This document shows, one piece after another, positions 11,501-20,500 of a DNA stretch of 64,000 bases (positions are counted from its first letter, which is position 1; every line of letters begins with the position of its first letter). Source of the DNA: Vandiemenella viatica (lineage: Eukaryota; Arthropoda; Insecta; Orthoptera; Morabidae); assembly GCA_031002005.1 (NCBI GenBank), contig CM061914.1:190358685-190422684 (forward strand), written 5' to 3'. The position numbers were made by a program, and so were the translations under genes. The notes beneath the pieces are model-generated. The model was not told where the DNA came from. It searched no databases and saw only the letters and a program-made list of their open reading frames with translations.

Positions 11501-14500
11501 GCCCCTAGCTAGAAAAGTTCATTCTTAACTAAATACATATTACAATGAACCATAATACTCTAAAAAAGTATTTATTTACACAAGATAACTTTGAACTGAC
11601 CGTAAGTGCTACAGCCTTGCAGAGACAACAACTGGAAAGGTTATCTCCATAGGTGTTGTTAAAATAAGTTGACATCTCAGCCACACACTACGAACTCCAA
11701 AGTACACTCGGCCATCCTGTGGATTATAAACCTCATCAATTTTATTTTTTTTGGGGGTGGGGGGCGGGGTGGGAGGGGGGAATACAAGTGCAGGATGCTT
11801 AATAAAATTCTTTTTACGGTGTTTGAGGAAATAGCTTTTAGGCAATATAAATAACAAGGGATATGGAAAATGACTCATCACTCACCAAAGTTGAAGACTG
11901 CAACGAGTGAAACACATATGAGGCAAACAAAAACATTTGCAACGTTCTAATTTTACACCTTATTCACGCATGTGCACACCTCTTGAACCATATGACTTAA
12001 TGCATGAATAAGGTGTAAAACCAAAATATTGTATATGTTTTTGTTTATAAACGTTTCTCGGGAAACAAACCGAGTGATGTTGTTATTAATGCACAATATT
12101 TCGGCGACTTTATTCTCCGTCGCCATCTTCAGGTGCAGTTGCAAGTCTTGAAGTCTGCCTTGAAGTCAGCCTTGAGCGTGTTGTTTGTAAACTTGCATGG
12201 CAACGACAGATGTTGTTATGTTGCCTAGCAGCATCTCAGATGTCATTAGACGTCCGCGGAACACAAAAAGCAGAGCGTTGGTGATGAGCAGCCTCAATTA
12301 CAGGAATCCATGCATCACTTATCTGGAATCCACAATCCCTGTTTACCAAATCAGACGCGAGGCGAATTTCAAATGCTTCTTTAATGACGCTGTCCCAGAA
12401 GCCTCTCGCATGTGTCAACACCTTAGTCGCTTCGAAATCGAAACCATGTCCTTCTGTCAAACTATGTTCCGCCACTGCTGATTTATCTTTTTGCCCCAGG
12501 CGAACATGTCGGGCGTGTTCCAAACAACGTTGTTGTACGCACCGTATGGTCTGACCGATGTATTTCTTTCCACATTCACACGGGATGCAGTAAACTCTGG
12601 ATGTACGCAGGGCAAGGTCATCTTTTGGAGAGCGCAAAATGTTTCTCAATTTTGGTGGTGGCAGAAAAATGGTCTTAATGCCATTTCTTGCCAGGACTCT
12701 TCCGACCCTAGATGTTGTGGCGCCAGAGTACGGCAAGAAGGCTAATTTATCGTGTGGACCATTATCGTGTTTATTAGGCTTACGATTCATTTCCCGGAAT
12801 GCCAACTGTATCTGATGTTCGTTGTATCCATTCTTTCTGAAGGTATCACGGAGATGTTTTAACTCACTAGGAAGGCTGTCTTTATCACATATTGCCCGCG
12901 CTCTGTAGACAAGAGTAGTTAGTACTGTATTGCGCTGTGCAGGGTGATGATAACTGTGCGCGTTTAGGTAAAGGTCTGTATGCGTTGGCTTCCTATACAC
13001 CGTGTGTTCCGCGGGCGTCTAATGACATCTGAGATGCTGCTAGGCAACATAACAACATCTGTCGTTGCCTTGCCAGTTTACAAACAAGACGTTCAAGGCT
13101 GACTCCAAGGCAGACTTCAAGACTTGCAACTGCACCTGAAGATGGCGACGGAGAATAAAGTCGCCGAAATATTGTGCATTAATAACAACATCACTCGGTT
13201 TGTTTCCCGAGAAACGTTTATAAATAAACAACGCCGAGAAAGATTACATTCATTCAAGTTTTTGTTTGTTTCATGTGTGTTTCACTTATCACAGTCTTCA
13301 ACCTTGGTGAGTGAATCATTTTCCCTACCCTTTGTTATTTATATTTTTTACTGTATTTAGACTACAGCAAATAAATTTACGTCAAGTAAAGCACAAACTG
13401 TGGTAAAATCTACATAAAAATTCTAGTCTAAAACCATCTGGATTCATAGCAATATTTATAAAAGATTAAAAAAAAGGGGTCAAATTAAAGCATACAATCT
13501 TAAGGTACATATTTCTTTATTTCCAGTTCCATAAGCAAATTCAGCAACCAGCAGGAAAAATATCCTTTCTTTTTTTTTCAGATCAATTAATGTAGACCCT
13601 TTGAGAAATGTGGAATTCATTATGAGTATCAAATATTTGAATTGAATAGGGTGCAGCTAGATTTGTCTGAAAATTACTGCATTTAGTACTGAAATGACGA
13701 AAGAACTGTGCTAGGAATCAGTGTAGGACAAAAGGCAGGAAGGAAGGGTGAGCATGTTTAAGGCATACATTAGGGTGAGGTCTGGTGAATATTAGAGGAG
13801 GATTCAAGAGCAGTGCTTGGAAAGGAGTAGAAGACCATAGTTATTACGATGCACAGTTTACATTTCACAGGAAACTATCTAATAGTTTCTGGAATCATGA
13901 TTTTTTAAAAAAATTCTTGTTACTTTGGGTTAATACCAGTAAAACATTTTTATTAATTGAAAATTTTACTAATAATGCAGATGTACTGTTAAATAATTTC
14001 CCAGGTGCTATCAAAATTTGCCGATGTGTTATTAAGTTCTCAGAACAGCAACTAAAAATTTAATATCCAATGGGATCATTTTTAATCTCTGAAAGAGGGG
14101 GTCATACCTTTTCGCAGAACCATCCATCACCAACAAGTCGCTTAACAACTGCCTCTAGGCGAGTCTTGCTGGTGTGGAAAGTCATTTCAGGTGCCATGTT
14201 CAGCACTGATATGGAGGATACTCCATCCATCGGATCTGACTCAATGATCTCTGCACTCACCTTCTGGTACACTTCATGCTCCTCCTTTGAATAGGCTCCA
14301 GTAAGAGTTCTGTAAACACAGCAAGGCTATGAGCCTCACTTAATCTAAAAATGAACCGAGTAAGACATAAAATTGCTGAACATCTTGGAATAGCATCCAT
14401 AAACTATGTAGCTTCATTCTGACTTGCTGTGAATCTAGCCTGACTTGGCTTTTGCCTCTACTCCCCTCCCCAGGCACAAAGCTTCCCCCCCCCCCCCCTT

Positions 14501-17500
14501 GATTCCAGAAGAAATTTCGTCCTGTTTTCTCTTGTCAGACTATCGTAAATTACATGTGGAGATAATTAAATGTTGGAAGCAGATATTCACACGTTGTTGT
14601 GTATTCTGTACCTTATTTTAACTGTGACAAATAATATGAATGAAAAGCCATCAGAAATCCTCCCTCCCCCTCCCCCCAGATCAAGCCACATAGTTGATGG
14701 ATGCTCCCAAAGGGAATACTTAGCTACCAACATCAAAAGTATATAACTTTTTTTTTACAGTTCGGTTGGAGATTATTGTTAGCATCAAAATAAAAATATT
14801 ACCAACCTTTGTTATCACAAATAGATAGAACTGATGGCTAACAGTTTGCAGAATGAAATTGGCAGCAGTGATTTTTTTAAAAAAAAAAAAAAAAAAACAA
14901 AAAAAAAAAACCATCATGCCATTTATTGGGGATGATTTTGGGAAATTATAGAAAGCCTAAATTTGTATTGCCAGACCACTGATTGAACTTGGACTTTATA
15001 ACTGTCTGACCTTCAGGCAAAAATACGAAGTGCACAGCTCTAAAGAATTTAAAGAAGTAGTGATGGTTGAACTTTTGTCTCAATGTAATACTTGTAAATC
15101 CAAGTCTCAACTCCTGTTATGATTCTTTGTTCGAATATTTTGTACTTGTCGAGTTGTTTAAGGAGTCGAAAGCAAACATCCACTCAGTGTTCCCACTACA
15201 CCAAATCAGGAAGAAACTTTAGCGCAAGTTAGTTCACATTCCAGTACATGGACAACACGTTATGACACGATGCTATCAAGGTACGAATCAATTGGACAGT
15301 CAGACAACAGTTTGCATACAGTAGACTCTTCATTTTCTGAACATCAGTTCAGATCGAATGCCTAGGATCACAGTCTTTAAATGTCTGATGGCCACTATTG
15401 AATTGGGTGAACCATTCATAATACTGCTTACAATCCTACACCATTATATCTGTATGCTTGCTAGAAAAGTTGAAATATTTCTGTGAAAATTTCCCCTCGA
15501 TTCGGACCAAACTTATTATATCGTTGCTCTCATAAACCGCATATTTCAAAACTTGCCACAAACAGAAGTCATCCAAAGAGTAATTATGCAGGAAATAAAT
15601 TAGATTTCAACAGTAAAAGTAACACCCATATGAAGTGATGGTTTCTCGTTTTCCTTATTTATTTACCTATCCCACCATCATGCTCTTGGCATTCTATTTG
15701 TTCATTGTGTTCCTCGTTTTATTTGTGTTGTTGCAGCCCTCCTGCCTCCAACTCTGCTAAGTAATTGATTTAGTTTCCCCACCATCCACTTTTTCGTTAC
15801 TGAACCACTCATCAACAATTTGTATTTTTAGCATCGCACAACTAATAGCAATCAAAGACAATCTAGTTTCATATATTTTTATCTGCAGGAAGCGGCAGTG
15901 GTTATAGGCACTCCATAACCTTTAACCTTTTTAAAAATTTTACTTCTTTGTTTACATCAGTTTCTCTCCTTCTCCCATCCACTGTGTATGATGTTCTACC
16001 AACAAGGAATTGAGGATAAGATACCCACTGAATTACTTTACGCCACATGAAGTAATGTCATAAATGTGAAACATTTTATATTCAATACTTAATTTGTAAA
16101 ATACCCTGGACGAACATGAAAATGTTAGAACTACTTTCTAAAGTAGTTCTAGCTGTATCATGGTGGACCAGGTTATATTCCAACCTAATTACTACTTGGC
16201 ACTAAACTTCTGATGGTTGACTACTGCCTTGTTAGGAAGTCATTACCATGTGTGTGTAAAATAGAAACTGGCATCGTATGTTCCTACAGATCCCAAATTT
16301 ATAGACAAAAATTCTTTTCTTAGTTCAAATAAGATTCCGAGTACAATGGATTTTTTACTCCAACCGTATAAAATCAGTGCTTGTAAGTATTCAGTAACTA
16401 ATACGCACTACTGGTTTTGGTAGCGGCGGCAAATGTACAGGAAGCAAAAATTTAGCACTATTAAAGAATTTCTGATTATAAAGGAGATACAAAAATTTAT
16501 CTCCCACCCATCTTTCTCGCTACTCAAATGTTTTGCCTTGGATTGCAACAATGTTGTTCTACTGATGAAGGGGCTATACCTGACAATTACAACATTTTAT
16601 GAGTATGTATTAATTCGTGTGTCTACACCATCCTGTAAACTGTAATAATTGGTAGTTTCATCCTCTCACATTAATACTTCAACCACTTATTTGTGCATTA
16701 ATATAAGATGGAATATTCCTTCAATAAATTCTGTCATCAATATCCAGAGTAGAGTGTGTTCCATTCTATGTCAAATAATTATACAGAATTTGTTTAGTTA
16801 ATATTCACAACTGTTTCAATTCTGACTGTAATGTACTAAAATTAACTTTCTTCAATAAGAAAATACTTAAGCCCATAATTACTTAAAAATATCAGCATAT
16901 GTAGCAGCTAATTTATTAACTTATTCTATCAATGAAAATTTTCTATTAAATTTACTCACTCAGTCACGTCATTACTGAGATTATTAATCAGTAGAAGATA
17001 CTTTCTACCAGTAATATCACATGTCTGCAGTTGTAGTTCTTGACCATACGTTTTCACTTGTCCATTTATTTGATCAATTATTTCCTGCAGAGAAAACTCA
17101 GTCGTCGATCGATCTGTAATTGCATATTTGCCTGTATTATGTTTTTCAGATATCAACATAAAATGTCAAACATTAAAACACAAAAAATTAGATGTGGAAT
17201 TAGCTATGTGCATGGTGTGTGAAATGCACATTAAAAAAATAACTCTAAGACACAGACCAAGTCACAAGTCTTGTGTTTGTGCAACGCTCCCTCCAACTTT
17301 GGTAAGCTGTTATTTGCAAGCAGTAATTGTTTTTTTTTTTACTTATGGCTTTACGCTTTTATCTGCTTAACGTCTCTCTAACAGCGAGGTCTTTTGAGAC
17401 GGGAAAGGTTATGGGCAAGGAATGGGAAGGAATTCGGCCATGGCCTTTTGAAGGTAGCATCCTGGCATTTGCCTGGAGTGATTTGGGAAACCATGGATAA

Positions 17501-20500
17501 TCCAAATCTGGATGCCTGGACGGGGATTCGAACCAACGTCCTCCCGAATGCGAGCCCAGAACGCTAGCCATTATACCACCACGCTCGGTATGGCTTTACG
17601 CCTAGTCGACACCATTAGAGGTGGGATGGGGCTGGAGACAAGGAACGGGAAGGAATTCGGCCATGGCCTTTTATAGGAAGCATCCCGGCATTCGCCTGGA
17701 GTGATTTGGAGAAACCACGGAAAACCCAAAACTGGATGCCCGGACACGGATTCGAGTCCAGAGCGGTAATTTTGTTGTAATACACTATGACAGTGTTTAA
17801 TGTACCTCAGAAAGCTTATCTACCAGTGTCTTGCAATCGACGACTGCAGTATTGGGACACCAATTCCTAGTGGAATCGCGATCTCCAGTAAGTTATTTTA
17901 AGGCCCTCTTAATGTAAAAATTTTATGAAGCAGTGTTTCAATAATGAATTATAATGTCATTATAGATACTGGTAATAGACTATTTCTTTTAGATGTATTG
18001 TCCTTAGCACAATGAATCTCACTTTTGGGAACAGTGAATGACTCAATATTTCATCAGCTTGTATAAAAGATAAATTAACTCATCTTAATAACAAACCACC
18101 ATACAAAAATTAATGATTCTTATTTTGCACTACTACCATTGAAAACTTGGATCTACTCAAGCACACGAACTAAGAAAGATTATTAATGCCTGCGAACCTA
18201 GTATGTGATAACGCTAAAATTCTGCACCAGTTAATCACGCACCATTAATAATAATAAACCAATACAAATTCAAATTTGTGCTCTTTTGTAGGCTTAGAAT
18301 GTGACGTGGATGTGGTCAGACTGAAATGTCAACTGCATTGCAAGTATAGTAAGTTCTTAATAGTTTAAATTAAAAAAAACTAACACAAGAAGAGCCAGAA
18401 TTTTCAATTAAATTCCAATAAATTTGCATGATCCTTGGAACAATAATACTCATAAAATAATTATTGGAGCTTAGCTTGTAGTTTTCACCTACAAGATAGT
18501 GGTCTGATGACTTAGCGGTTAAGACGTCTGACTGGAGATCGAAAGGTTCCCTGTTCGAATCCTGGTCTCAGTTGGGATTTTCAAAGGCCCTTAATCTCAC
18601 TTTCACTTCTGGCACGCAGTAATGTGAAGTACACCGGAACACTTCCATTGTTCAGGTTCCATGTTAAACTGTAGGTCCCCTATACCTGGTAGGACTACTG
18701 GGCCTGGTCAAGGTGGCTACAATAGGAGCAGATTGTGGAGCCAATAAATACCATGACATCAAATCTTTATGACCACATGAACTTTTAACTACAAGACTGG
18801 TTTCCATGTGGAATTACAAATCACTGTTGCCATTAATGTCATTAGTTGTTGTGATATAGCTCAGTGGTACCGAGTTCTCAAGGGGTATTGTCAAGTTTTT
18901 ATAGTAAATAATTTAATGTGAAATAATCAACACTGATTGACCTTCTACATCGTCATCATCTAGGACAGGGTCTGCTAGGAACAAAAGCCCTGCCATCGCT
19001 TCCTGTCTAACCACCATCTCTCTTCTTCCACTGTTGCCCAATTTCATCCTCTTTCCTCCACACATATTTTAACGTCTTTAATCCACCTGTCCCCTGGTCT
19101 TCATCTAGGCTCCTTCCCTTTCAGCTCCATGTCCAACATCTTCCTTGGTAACTTCTCCTCTCCCATTCTCATAAGATTCTTATTTTACTTGCAGTTAGCT
19201 CCCGCATAAAATGTAAAGGATTTTTCATTTAATGTCTATGAAAAATGAGCTGTTAAACTTCAATCAGGTTCTGGGTCAATAAGACCGAACCTTCAAGAAA
19301 TGTCCTACTGGTCTGAAATTTGGTGGTAGTACTTGAGAAATAATGCAGGATGAAGCCACCAAAATACAGAATTGAAGAAAAAATCACTCAAAATGTGGAT
19401 AGGCAAGGATGTAGTTATTATGCAAGAAATACATGTTATGCTTATTTAGAGTATTTCTTAGCCCTCATTCTTGGATAATAATAATAAAAACTGTCTTTTG
19501 CATTCAAATCACAGGTAGAGAAGTTGTACTAGTATACTGGAATGCCATTTCTCTTTATATGGCTGACACATTGGATTCCTGTGATAGTAATATGCTGACA
19601 TCAGCAACCTTCTACGATGAAATATGATTTGTCCCATGATTAATGACAGATAAAACTCAAGTTTGGTAATGTGTTAGGTTGAAATACAGCCTGAAACAGA
19701 ATGAAAAATAATGCGCCTCATTACAACAAAAGGATCCAGTATTTTAGGTTTCACTAATAAGTTAAGCTCATTTGATTTTTTGATTTTTCCTGCCTGCAAG
19801 CAGTTGCAGTTAGATTCAAATGTAGCTTGCCAGAATAAAAATGTATGTCCTTTGTTACAGCATTAAGCACCAGTAATTCAGTTTTATGTATCTGCAATTA
19901 GTCTTATTGTCCTGTACTTCTTTGTAGAAGGTTGAATGTCATACAAAATATGTCACCATATTACTATGTGAGGAAATTTAATAGGCCCACAGAAAAATGA
20001 TACATAATAAACAATTTACAGTATACTATTAATATAAATGATGACTAAGAAATACTAGGAATAAACACTAACAAGTATTAATGTGTATTTCTTGGATAGT
20101 AACATATAGGGAGCGTTAATATACTAGACGGCTCAATCTGCATGGTGGGGGAGGGGGGGTATTTAGGATAGAAAGCTACATTGGGCTACGTGGTGGGAGG
20201 GCGTGTCCTTACTCACGTAGAGCTTTTCATTCATATTTACTGTCACTGTTAAAATAAGGTACAGAATACACAACAGCATGTGAACATTTATTTATGTCAT
20301 TTAATTATCTCTATTTCTAATTTATGATAGTCTGACAAGAGAAATCAGTAAAAAAATATCTTCTGGAATCAATAGGGGGAAAAAAAAACGACACGCCTCA
20401 CATGGGGGAGGGGCATAGAAGCAAAAGCCTTACTGGGCTATGAGGGAGGGGGGGGGGTTATAGGAGGCCAAAATGGAGGTACGTATTTCATGGACGCTCC

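Larger units (their letters stand above)
11826..13360 (-). mobile_element. Penelope-like element (family 1) with inverted terminal repeats
   Basis: A GIY-YIG-type coding tail (12236-13000) lies between long inverted repeats. Plus 12042-12262 is the reverse complement of about 13005-13228, and the outer edges (11826-11935 and 13250-13350) also pair. A second small palindrome (11950-12030) interrupts the left arm. Inverted or tandem flanking repeats and 5' truncation are characteristic of Penelope elements. It lies within NSMCE1 intron 4. Confidence 0.8.

Noticed and set aside
12197..12481. Plus-strand open frame of 94 codons
   Set aside because: Antisense of the Penelope GIY-YIG ORF; the minus-strand reading has clear motifs.
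17085..17113. Alternative upstream acceptor for NSMCE1 exon 3 giving RSTTEFSLQ
   Set aside because: It would need exon 2 to end in phase 1, which forces a stop or an unsupported donor. The TTTTCTCTGCAG acceptor fits phases and family better.
18840..18885. tRNA-like TAGCTCAGTGGTACCGAG
   Set aside because: Only an A-box-like part with no matching stems or B box; probably a SINE remnant. No true tRNA gene was found.
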